From assembly GCA_046047315.1 (NCBI GenBank), contig JBJOID010000030.1, positions 1 through 14,058 of the forward strand: a stretch of 14,058 nucleotides of DNA. The letters are read 5' to 3'. Under the pieces are notes generated by a model, which saw nothing but the letters and a program-made list of their open reading frames with translations, was not told the DNA's origin and did not search any database. The DNA is from WGMK01 sp046047315. GTDB lineage: Bacteria; Hydrogenedentota; Hydrogenedentia; Hydrogenedentales; JAEUWI01. This document shows positions 6,794 to 13,717 of the stretch, piece by piece (positions within the stretch are counted from its first letter, which is position 1; the number at the start of each line of letters is the position of its first letter). The position numbers and the translations under genes were made by a program.

Positions 6794-7819
6794 TCAGGCC
6801 TTCCACGGCGAGGGAAGCATCAGTCTCTGATAGAGGTGCATCGCGTACTCATCCGTCATGCCGGCAACAAAATCCACGGTGCGCCTTTCCAGGCTGTCCT
6901 CTTCGTCCCCCCGCAGGATTTCCTCCACCGGGTGTTCAAGCAGGTGGAAATACAGCTCGCGCAGCACCTTGCTCGCGCGTTCCATTTCAAGGTTGATGGC
7001 GTCGCAAGGATAGACCTCCCGAAACAGGAAGTCCCGAAGTTCATTAAAGGGCTCAAGCAATCCATCGCTAAAGGCGATTCTGCCTTCAGTAGAACCCTCG
7101 ATGACGGCGGTCACCATGCGATCGATGCGCAGCGAAGTGCGGTCCCCAAGCGCCCGAACGGCTTCACGCGGAAGATTTTCCGCCGCCAGCACCCCCGCGC
7201 GTATGGCGTCGTCGATATCGTGATTCATATAGGCGATGGCGTCGCAAATGCTCATCACCTGACCTTCGAGCGTGTTCGGGCCTGCGGCCTTCTTGCCCTG
7301 AAGTATGGCCTTGCCCCGGCTGTGGTGCAGGATGCCGTCGCGAACTTCGTGGGTAAGGTTCAGCCCACGTCCCCCGCTCCGGGATTCCAGCTTGTCCACC
7401 ACGCGCAGGCTCTGCTCGAAATGGCGAAAGCCGCCCGGGCAGACTTCGTCCAACACGCGCTCCCCGGCATGACCAAAAGGAGTGTGACCAAGATCATGTC
7501 CGAGCGCGATGGCCTCCACCAGGTCCTCGTTCAGCCGCAGGGCGCGCACCACTGTGCGGGCAATCTGCGTCACCTCCAGCGTGTGCGTAAGCCGCGTGCG
7601 GTAATGGTCGCCGAGCGGCGCAAGAAACACCTGTGTCTTTCGCTTGAGGCGGCGGAACGCCTTCGTGTGGAGAATACGATCGCGATCGCGCTGGTAGGCC
7701 GTGCGGTTCGGATCTTCCTCTTCGGGTTCCAGCCGGCCCTTCGAGTCCGACACACGCTGCGCCTGCGGCGCAAGCCATGCGTCTTCCCGGGCTTCCAGCC
7801 ATTCCCTCACGCTGCCCAT
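6794..7819 (-). CDS. dgt: HD-domain deoxyguanosinetriphosphate triphosphohydrolase-like protein (dGTPase family)
   Basis: A 341-residue protein with the signature DRDRILHTKAFRRLKRKTQVF (residues 45-65) of dGTPase-like proteins and a complete HD metal site: H79 in RLTHTLEV, H108-D109 in LGHDLGHTPFGH, and D193 in ICDAIAY. Family members hydrolyse dGTP, or other dNTPs, to the deoxynucleoside and triphosphate, often under allosteric control by dNTPs. The length matches the short bacterial type. I chose ATG 7819 because a perfect AAGGAG (7827-7832) lies seven bases upstream. A longer open frame to 7927 would run into the end of the galactokinase gene and encodes an unconserved Arg-rich leader. It follows the kinase gene by 31 bp and precedes the PNP gene by 10 bp. 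The product deoxyguanosine is a substrate for a PNP of that kind. The symbol is for the family; the exact dNTP preference is unknown. Confidence 0.92.
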   Translation of the reverse strand: MGSVREWLEAREDAWLAPQAQRVSDSKGRLEPEEEDPNRTAYQRDRDRILHTKAFRRLKRKTQVFLAPLGDHYRTRLTHTLEVTQIARTVVRALRLNEDLVEAIALGHDLGHTPFGHAGERVLDEVCPGGFRHFEQSLRVVDKLESRSGGRGLNLTHEVRDGILHHSRGKAILQGKKAAGPNTLEGQVMSICDAIAYMNHDIDDAIRAGVLAAENLPREAVRALGDRTSLRIDRMVTAVIEGSTEGRIAFSDGLLEPFNELRDFLFREVYPCDAINLEMERASKVLRELYFHLLEHPVEEILRGDEEDSLERRTVDFVAGMTDEYAMHLYQRLMLPSPWKA

Positions 7820-7826
7820 CGAGATG

Positions 7827-7832
7827 CTCCTT
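7827..7832 (-). promoter_or_regulatory. Ribosome binding site deciding the dGTPase start
   Basis: Read on the minus strand, AAGGAG lies seven bases before ATG 7819. It favours this start over upstream in-frame ATGs, which have no comparable site and overlap the preceding gene. Confidence 0.75.
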
Positions 7833-7850
7833 CGTGTGGCCGCGCGCCGG

Positions 7851-9188
7851 CTACAGGTAACCCGCCGGGTCGGAGGCATGCGCCACGAATATCGGGGCCT
7901 GCTGTCCGGGGGAAAGCCTCGAAGCATAATAGTGTCGCGTCACGCCCTCGATGAAGCTGGGAACCTCATCCTTCGGCACGAGGCTTACCGTGGCTCCGCC
8001 GAAGCCCGCGCCGGTCAGGCGGGAACCCAGCGCCCCGGATTCCCGGGCCGCCACCACCAGGGCGTCCAGCTCGGGACTGCTGATGCCAAAGTCCTCGGCG
8101 CAGCTTTGATGGGATGCGTTCATCAATTCCCCGAAGAGGTCGGCATTGCCATCGAGCAAGGCGTCGCGCGCCATCTCGACGCGCTGGTACTCGGTGTATT
8201 GATGCCGCAAACGGGCGCGCAGCGGGAAGCCCTCCGGCGGCTCGGGCACTTCCCCCAGGAACTGTTCGCGGACCGCCGCGGGTTCCAGGCCCAGCCTGCT
8301 CGCCACCAGATCAAGCCCGAGGCGCTCCTCTGGAATGGCCTGGTCAATCAAGGCCGCGCCCTCGCGGAAGGTAAGGCAAAGCGGCCCCAGCCAAAGGTCG
8401 CCCAGCCGCTCCAGCTCAATGTCGGGATCCATGGCTTGCTGGATATGCGCCTCGACCAGCGCTGAGCCCAGGGCGCAGAAACGCGGCCCGCGATTGAAAC
8501 GGATCAAGGCTTCGCCGCTCTTCTCCACCTTCACCATCGAATCGCATACGACGATGGACATCCCCTCGGGAAGCGGGGCGTTCTCCACCCGCACCGGGAA
8601 GAAATCGATCTTGCAGGCGTGCCCGGCCATCGCGTTGAGAATCACGGTTTGATCCATGCCCCCGCCGCGCGTGCCTACGTAGTGCTCCGCCGTGGCCATG
8701 TGCTCGGCGAGCTCAAGGCGGCTGATGTCTTCCCCAAGGGTCTGGTCGAGCGCGGCCAGATAGCACAATGCGCAGGCCACCACCAACGCGGAGGAACTGC
8801 TCAACCCCGCCGCTACAGGCAGCGTGCTGGTGAAGAGCATGTCCATGCCGGGCAGCGTCGCAGGTTCCAGCACGGTATTCAGCTTCTGAACGGCCGCCTT
8901 GCAGTAGTTGTCCCAGGCACCCTGCGCGGATCGCGGAAGGTCTCGGGCGTTCTCAAAGGTGACCTCCGGGTAGCGGGGATCCACATTGCGCATGCGAATC
9001 TGGCCGTCGGCGCGCGGGCAGAAGGCCACAAGGATCGCCTGCTCAATCGCCATGGGCAACACGGGCAAGCCGTTGTAGTCCATGTGTTCGCCAATGAGGT
9101 TGACACGACCAGGCGAGCGCACCAGAAATGGCTGCCCGGATCCGGGAAAATGCTCGCTAAAAAGCGTGCGAAGGGTATCTGCTTCCAC
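7851..9188 (-). CDS. galK: Galactokinase / GHMP sugar kinase, GALK2-like long form
   Basis: A 445-residue GHMP kinase with all three galactokinase motifs: the substrate-binding PGRVNLIGEHMDYNG (26-40), the ATP loop LPVAAGLSSSSA (123-134) and the C-terminal TGAGFGG (392-398), plus the catalytic Asp179 in GGGMDQ. Galactokinases phosphorylate galactose at C1 for the Leloir pathway. The protein is about 60 residues longer than E. coli GalK, with extra sequence around 230-330. Stretches such as GGGMDQ and FGELMNASHQSC...SSPELD resemble human GALK2 (N-acetylgalactosamine kinase) more than GalK, so the substrate could be galactose, GalNAc or another sugar. There is no in-frame ATG near the conserved N-terminus. 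GTG 9188 places the first motif exactly where it lies in GalK and has GGAG (9199-9202) ten bases upstream; TTG 9212 is an alternative. It is the first gene of the five-gene minus-strand unit. Confidence 0.88.
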   Translation of the reverse strand: MEADTLRTLFSEHFPGSGQPFLVRSPGRVNLIGEHMDYNGLPVLPMAIEQAILVAFCPRADGQIRMRNVDPRYPEVTFENARDLPRSAQGAWDNYCKAAVQKLNTVLEPATLPGMDMLFTSTLPVAAGLSSSSALVVACALCYLAALDQTLGEDISRLELAEHMATAEHYVGTRGGGMDQTVILNAMAGHACKIDFFPVRVENAPLPEGMSIVVCDSMVKVEKSGEALIRFNRGPRFCALGSALVEAHIQQAMDPDIELERLGDLWLGPLCLTFREGAALIDQAIPEERLGLDLVASRLGLEPAAVREQFLGEVPEPPEGFPLRARLRHQYTEYQRVEMARDALLDGNADLFGELMNASHQSCAEDFGISSPELDALVVAARESGALGSRLTGAGFGGATVSLVPKDEVPSFIEGVTRHYYASRLSPGQQAPIFVAHASDPAGYL

Positions 9189-9285
9189 GGTAAAGCCGCT
9201 CCATGCCCCCAATACATCCGGACACGAGTGGCCCGTGGGCGGAAGTTTAGCCGCTGGCCAAGCCCCCGCGCAAAACCCGCGGTAA

Positions 9286-9315
9286 TGGAAACCTGCCCAC
9301 CCGAACCGGAATAAT
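9286..9315 (+). promoter_or_regulatory. Candidate promoter of the lipoprotein gene
   Basis: TGGAAA (9286-9291) and AATAAT (9310-9315) are separated by 18 bp and match four and five of six bases of the sigma-70 consensus. The short AT-rich run stands out in a GC-rich setting. A start near 9322 would leave a leader of about 30 bases ending in the GGAG site. Confidence 0.35.
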
Positions 9316-9341
9316 ACCCACGACGCCGCCTTGGCGACGAT

Positions 9342-9345
9342 GGAG
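9342..9345 (+). promoter_or_regulatory. Ribosome binding site selecting a TTG start
   Basis: GGAG lies seven bases before TTG 9353. The overlapping ATG at 9340 is out of frame with the lipoprotein, so the Shine-Dalgarno spacing together with the lipobox placement decides for TTG. Confidence 0.6.
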
Positions 9346-9352
9346 TCCGCCC

Positions 9353-10204
9353 TTGTCCACCAAACACCTTGCCCTTTGCCTGCTGAGTTGCGCCACCCTG
9401 GCGCTGGCGGGCTGTCCACGCGAGGTGCTGTTGCGGGGAGACCAGCCCGATGAGCAGGGCAATCCCAAGCCTTCCGTCGTCGATGTGAACGGCGAGGCAT
9501 TACCGGGCGTGGCCGTGAGCATCTACGGCACCGACCGCCAGACCGTCACCTCGGCAACAGGGCAATACCGCTTGAGCGCTCCCCTGGGCAGCCAGCAGAT
9601 CGACTTCTTCAAGACGGGCTACACCCCCGCGCGCCTGGTGCTGGAGATCGCCGAGCCGGGAAGCGTTCCCGTTCCGCAGACCCTCTTGTGGCCGCTGCCG
9701 GAATCGCAGGGCATCTTCTTCTTCGAACGAGGCCGCTATCGCACGCTGACCCGAGTGGAGCCGCGCCGTTTTCTTTCGGGGGACGCTGCTGTATTCGGCT
9801 CGAAGAAGGGAGCCGAGTCCTTCGTCGATCTCAAGACGAACCCGATGCTCATCCTGTTTCGCTTGCCCGGATACGACCTCCAGCTCTCCCGCTTGAGGCA
9901 GGCGGAGGTGACCCCTTCGGATGCGGGCCCCGCGGCACAGCAGTACAAGGTGCCCGCATGGGTGGCCGAGGCGCGCTTGTCCGTGCATACCCAGCCGGTC
10001 GATCAACCGCTCGGTTTGCTGGTGCAGGTGGTTCCCGACACGCCGCTCGAACCCGGCGACTACGCCTTGCACTGGGGGGCCTATGATGGCCACTTCACCA
10101 CGGAAGCGCGCGCCTATCTGTTCCGCGTGCTGCCCGAGGCGGAGCCGGAACCGGCGGCTTCAGAGAGCAACGCGGAATCGACGGTGGCCCCGAATCCCGA
10201 GTAA
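9353..10204 (+). CDS. Predicted lipoprotein with carboxypeptidase-regulatory-like domain, function unknown
   Basis: A 283-residue protein starting at TTG. The N-terminus is a classic lipoprotein signal: a Lys, a hydrophobic run and a lipobox LAGC with the lipidated Cys at residue 21. Pro follows the Cys rather than an inner-membrane-retention Asp, so an outer-membrane location is plausible if E. coli rules hold. Residues about 42-100 (VVDVNGEALPGVAVSIYGT ... GQYRLSAPLG ... FFKTGY) have the pattern of a carboxypeptidase-regulatory-like beta sandwich, a common surface or adhesive module. The rest (about 110-260) is not recognised; it ends in the beta-rich stretch PGDYALHWGAYDG and then a Glu/Pro/Ala/Ser-rich tail. 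The last 91 bp overlap the 3' end of the convergent gene on the minus strand. It is transcribed divergently from the kinase operon. No function is assigned. Confidence 0.82.
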   Translation: MSTKHLALCLLSCATLALAGCPREVLLRGDQPDEQGNPKPSVVDVNGEALPGVAVSIYGTDRQTVTSATGQYRLSAPLGSQQIDFFKTGYTPARLVLEIAEPGSVPVPQTLLWPLPESQGIFFFERGRYRTLTRVEPRRFLSGDAAVFGSKKGAESFVDLKTNPMLILFRLPGYDLQLSRLRQAEVTPSDAGPAAQQYKVPAWVAEARLSVHTQPVDQPLGLLVQVVPDTPLEPGDYALHWGAYDGHFTTEARAYLFRVLPEAEPEPAASESNAESTVAPNPE

Positions 10205-10824
10205 CGGCTGGGCCAGTCGTTGAGGTAGATTCGGAAGGGGCCGTCCCGCTCCTCGCGCTCCGTGAGAGCTTGGCCGTAGGGTATCCCTCGTCGCACCGCT
10301 TCGCGAAGGACTTCCAGGCGGTAGGCCGCGCTGGGCACGGCCATGAAGCCCCGTTGCAACTTGCGCCGCAGTTCCAAATCGCCACCGGCTTCCACCTCGA
10401 TCACCTGCTTGCCGCGCTCCACCAACAGCGCCTCATCGAGGGAAGCCCAAGCCTGAACCCAAAGCGCCGGGTCTTTATCGAGCAGTGCAAAATCCTGCGT
10501 CGCGCGCTTAAGCTGTTCCTCCGCGATCACATAATCCGCCTCGATATCCCGGCTGCCCAGTTCGAACTGGAGGTGACGCAGGTTCTTGGTTCCCTCGAAG
10601 CGGGCCTTTGCGGCGAGCCTGAGCTTTTGATTGCATGCGTATTCCGCCCCTGCAGTATCAAAGCGCAGGGCCTCGTCCAAAAGCATCTCGCCTACGGTGT
10701 TGTCCTGTGCGGCAACCAGCGGAGCACCGGATTGGAACCAGAGGAACATGCCCGCGAAGGCAATCACGGACAGAGCCAGACTCAACCCGGCGACGGTCAA
10801 CAAGGCCTTCAGGTCGTTACTCAT
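10114..10824 (-). CDS. Small single-pass membrane protein, unknown function, coupled to the O-antigen-ligase-like gene
   Basis: A 236-residue protein not recognised as any named family. A single N-terminal membrane segment (about 8-30, hydrophobic with AGMFLWF at its end) follows a short MSNDLK head, so it is probably anchored with the remainder outside the cytoplasm. The body (about 40-205) is charged and mainly helical in appearance, with runs such as ADYVIAEEQLKRATQDFALLDKDPALW (about 96-122). The C-terminal 30 residues are Ser/Gly/Ala-rich. I chose ATG 10824 because GGAGG (10834-10838) lies nine bases upstream and because it overlaps the upstream gene's stop by eight bases (ATGAGTAA). The longer open frame to 10902 lies wholly inside that gene. 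The tight coupling suggests it works with the TPR ligase. Its last 91 bp overlap the lipoprotein gene tail to tail. Confidence 0.75.
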   Translation of the reverse strand: MSNDLKALLTVAGLSLALSVIAFAGMFLWFQSGAPLVAAQDNTVGEMLLDEALRFDTAGAEYACNQKLRLAAKARFEGTKNLRHLQFELGSRDIEADYVIAEEQLKRATQDFALLDKDPALWVQAWASLDEALLVERGKQVIEVEAGGDLELRRKLQRGFMAVPSAAYRLEVLREAVRRGIPYGQALTEREERDGPFRIYLNDWPSRYSGFGATVDSALLSEAAGSGSASGSTRNR

Positions 10825-13717
10825 CGGCGGACGCCTCCGGCGCAGGGTTCTCTCCCTTGAGGGACTCGTATTCCATAGCGACGCTGCGGTGCTCGGGGCC
10901 ACCCGGAGCCAAGCGTCCGAGCACGGTCATATACTCGAACTCCGCCTCGACCCGCCGCCCCGCATCGCGCAGGCAACGAGCCGCCTGTAGGCGCACATCG
11001 GGCGAGTGCGGCGCGAGGGCCGAGGCGCGCAAGGCCTGCGACAGCGCCGCCTCCTTCTCGCCGTCCCCGGCCAGCGCCAGGGAAAGGTAAAAATGAGCCG
11101 CCCCCTGCGCCGTGCCGCTAAGCCAGGGCTCCGCCATGCCCGCCATGACCGCCGCATCGGGCAAAGCGTCAAGTTGACGATACAGCCCGGCGATTCCAAG
11201 GCGAACGCTTGCGGCTTCCACATCCCCCAGTTTGAGGCTCTCAAGGTTAAGTTCCAGCATGGACGGTATCCACCCCCACGCCCGCTGGAGGCTTGGGTCG
11301 CCCGCGCTTGTCAGGAGCGCAATTCGGTTTGAGACCGCCCCGATCGCCCGCTCAATGCCCGCCGCGTCGCGCGCCTCCATGGAATCCAATAGCTGATAAA
11401 GGGGTGCGAGCATTTCCTCCCGCACGGGGTCGCACGCCCCGACTTTCTCCCGCAAATCAAGCAGGAAGGTCAAGAGCATCCAGTTCGATTGCGGCTCCAC
11501 AACGGCTGTGCGCCATAGGTCCAAACGCTCGGGAAAGAAGAGAACGGCATGACGCGCGGCCCTCCCAACGCCGCGCGCCGCAAGATCGGGCAAATAGTCT
11601 GGGGTGGGCACGGGTAAAGAGAGGAGAGGGGAACTAAATTCACGATTGGTTTCTCTTTCGTATAGACGTTCCGCAGCCGATCGAGACGTGTAAACGTCAA
11701 TCCCCTCGTACCGCTCCCATAATGCGGGAGACTCCGGGATCGCCCTGACGGCTGCCTCCATGAAGTTGTCTCGCGTGCGTTCGTCCCCGACCACTTCACA
11801 CGCGTCAATCAGGCGCAGCCAAATGTCCGCATCCTGCGCGCGAGCATTTCTTGTGGCCATGCGCAAGTGCTCGGCCGCCTCGATGGCCGTGGCCCGCGCG
11901 GTCTCGGCCACTTTGTCCCTGCGTGCCTCGGCCAGCTTCACCCGCCCCAGCGCATGCTCGGCCTCGGCCAGTCCCGGACAAAAAGTCACCGCCCGCTGCG
12001 CAAGGATGAAAGCCTCCTCTTGCGCGGCCGGGTCCTCTGGAAACGCGTCGAGCAGGTGATGCGCCGCATGGGCCAGCAATGACGGATCGAAGGGAGTTCG
12101 GGCAAGTGCCTCGCGATACGCATCGGCCGCCGGCCCAGGCTGCTCCTGCTGGGCGCGGGCCTGCGCGAGCGCGTTCCAGTGGCGCGGCCCCACAAAGGGC
12201 ATGCGGCAAGCCGCCTCCATCTCTTCCAGCGCAGCCTTTGCACTCGACGCCGCAAGCTCCGGCTGGCTGTTCCGCAAAGTCTCCGCCCATTGGCGCGCCC
12301 CCATCGAACGTTGAAACTTCCACTCTGCGTAGTAATAGGTTGACGCCACGCCAAACAGAAGAAGCGCGGCCGCCGTCATCGCAAGACTGGGCATGCGCGA
12401 CAAACACGGCAATCGCGACAAGTTCCCGGTATGCGCCGCGAGCAATGCCCCCAGCAGCAGAAAGATGAATCCGGACGCGGCGACCGTGTGCAGGTTGAAA
12501 CCAAACTGGGCGTCTATCAGGAACGCCGTGACGGCGGCGAAGCACATCCACCCCAAGCGGCGCGCACGCGCGGAGGCGTCCATCGTCAGGCGCAGGGCGG
12601 CGTGCAACGCGACGACAAACAGGGTGAGGGTGGCCAGCACGCCGGGCACCCCGGCCTCGACGGCCGCCTCGAGCAATTCATTGTGCGCGTGGTTGTTGCG
12701 CTGGTTGTAGAGGATGAACCAGCGCTGCTCGAAATCTGTCCAGTAGGGAACAATCGCTTCGCGGAAGCTGCCCGGCCCCGTGCCCAGCGGATGATCGAAG
12801 AACAACTCCGTAGCGCCAAGCCAGCCATTCAGGCGAAGCAGCCAGCTGCTGTCGATGAACAGCTTCGTCTCCGGCCACCGGTGCAGCGCGAAGGCAAGCC
12901 CCAGCACGGCCGCCATCGCCAGCACAGCCCCCAGCGAGAGCGTCACGGCGGGATAGGCCTCGCCGCGCCGCAGGAAACGTTTAATCATCATCGCTCCGGC
13001 CACAGCGGCGACAGCGCCGCCAAGCGCCAGCCAGCCCGCGCGCATGCCGGTGAAGTGGAGATGCGTCAGCATCAAGGCGGCGCAGCCCAGCAAGAGGACA
13101 CGCAACGCCAGCGGGCGCTTCCATCCGGGAACGTACCACGACAAGCCCACGGCCAGAATGATCCCCACGATCAGGACGTGTCCGGCAAAGTTGGGGTGAC
13201 CATAGGTGGAGGGCAAGCCCGTGTATTCATAGCGATCCCGCGTGGACCACGGGAAGGGATCGAGGCCATAGCGCTGACAAAGACCGTATACGCTGCTCAA
13301 CGCAATGGCGAACACGGCCGCCACCAGGACCTGCTCTATCTCACGCACGGACCGGCAAGCCTGCGGCAACAGAAGCGCGAACAGGATACCGCTCAGCCAG
13401 GGTGCCATCGCGTAAAAGGCATGCCATGGCCACTCCGAGAAAAGCGCGGCGATGACGTAGAGCAGGGCGAAGAGCACCATCGCCACCTTGACGGGGGCGT
13501 GCCCCAGCGTGATGCGCCCCCGGCGTAACGAGTCGACGCAGGCCACCAGGGCCATCAGCAACGCCAGGCCGCTGCTCAACAGCCACTTGATGGGACCGGA
13601 GGGATCCTGCGTGTAAGCCGACAGTCCGAGCACCAACGCGAAAACCCAGCCCACGGCAAGCCATCGCATGGTTCGCGCTGCGGCGCTGTCGTGTATCTCA
13701 GGGGCATTTTCAGACAT
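10817..13717 (-). CDS. O-antigen ligase/polymerase-like membrane protein (Wzy_C family) with TPR-like C-terminal half
   Basis: A 966-residue protein. Residues about 15-460 form a polytopic membrane domain of about 10-12 hydrophobic segments. It has the landmarks of the WaaL/Wzy_C family: STYGHPNFAGH (170-180), FTGMRAGWLAL (222-232, with a conserved-type Arg226), GTGPGSF (312-318) and NNHAHNELLEAAVEAGVPG (341-359, with the functional-type His in the large periplasmic loop). Such proteins transfer or polymerise glycan from undecaprenyl carriers at the outer face of the inner membrane, and some attach glycans to proteins. Residues about 470-960 are soluble, Ala-rich helical repeats of TPR type, about as large as the membrane domain and much longer than in a plain ligase. 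The start ATG 13717 overlaps the stop of the upstream heparinase-like gene by eight bases (ATGTCTGA). Substrate unknown. Confidence 0.88.
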   Translation of the reverse strand: MSENAPEIHDSAAARTMRWLAVGWVFALVLGLSAYTQDPSGPIKWLLSSGLALLMALVACVDSLRRGRITLGHAPVKVAMVLFALLYVIAALFSEWPWHAFYAMAPWLSGILFALLLPQACRSVREIEQVLVAAVFAIALSSVYGLCQRYGLDPFPWSTRDRYEYTGLPSTYGHPNFAGHVLIVGIILAVGLSWYVPGWKRPLALRVLLLGCAALMLTHLHFTGMRAGWLALGGAVAAVAGAMMIKRFLRRGEAYPAVTLSLGAVLAMAAVLGLAFALHRWPETKLFIDSSWLLRLNGWLGATELFFDHPLGTGPGSFREAIVPYWTDFEQRWFILYNQRNNHAHNELLEAAVEAGVPGVLATLTLFVVALHAALRLTMDASARARRLGWMCFAAVTAFLIDAQFGFNLHTVAASGFIFLLLGALLAAHTGNLSRLPCLSRMPSLAMTAAALLLFGVASTYYYAEWKFQRSMGARQWAETLRNSQPELAASSAKAALEEMEAACRMPFVGPRHWNALAQARAQQEQPGPAADAYREALARTPFDPSLLAHAAHHLLDAFPEDPAAQEEAFILAQRAVTFCPGLAEAEHALGRVKLAEARRDKVAETARATAIEAAEHLRMATRNARAQDADIWLRLIDACEVVGDERTRDNFMEAAVRAIPESPALWERYEGIDVYTSRSAAERLYERETNREFSSPLLSLPVPTPDYLPDLAARGVGRAARHAVLFFPERLDLWRTAVVEPQSNWMLLTFLLDLREKVGACDPVREEMLAPLYQLLDSMEARDAAGIERAIGAVSNRIALLTSAGDPSLQRAWGWIPSMLELNLESLKLGDVEAASVRLGIAGLYRQLDALPDAAVMAGMAEPWLSGTAQGAAHFYLSLALAGDGEKEAALSQALRASALAPHSPDVRLQAARCLRDAGRRVEAEFEYMTVLGRLAPGGPEHRSVAMEYESLKGENPAPEASADE

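Larger units (their letters stand above)
9189..9352. promoter_or_regulatory. Divergent intergenic region between the kinase operon and the lipoprotein gene
   Basis: This 164-bp gap is the longest non-coding stretch in the window and must hold the starts for both directions. For the minus strand a weak pair is TTGCGC (9268-9273) and TAAACT (9244-9249) with an 18-bp spacer, each box matching four of six bases. For the plus strand see the separate promoter entry. Short GC-rich inverted repeats (for example CCGCG at 9266-9270 with CGCGG at 9278-9282) could be an operator or just chance. No riboswitch-like conserved structure was recognised. Confidence 0.5.

Noticed and set aside
7820..7927. Upstream extension of the dGTPase frame
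   Set aside because: It overlaps the end of the kinase gene and lacks a ribosome binding site, while ATG 7819 has a perfect AAGGAG.
6680..7954. Plus-strand open frame of 424 codons
   Set aside because: Antisense to the well-supported dGTPase gene, with no motifs; a GC-bias shadow.
7851..9500. Long open frame giving a 549-residue version of the kinase
   Set aside because: The extra N-terminal part is Arg/Pro-rich, unlike any kinase, and overlaps the divergent lipoprotein gene; the GTG at 9188 fits the family length.
10825..10902. Upstream extension of the small membrane protein frame
   Set aside because: It lies inside the ligase-like gene, encodes an Arg-rich leader and would bury the membrane anchor; ATG 10824 has GGAGG and a typical overlap.
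12431..13528. Plus-strand open frame of 365 codons
   Set aside because: Antisense to the membrane domain of the ligase-like protein; Gln/His/Arg-rich composition and no domain.
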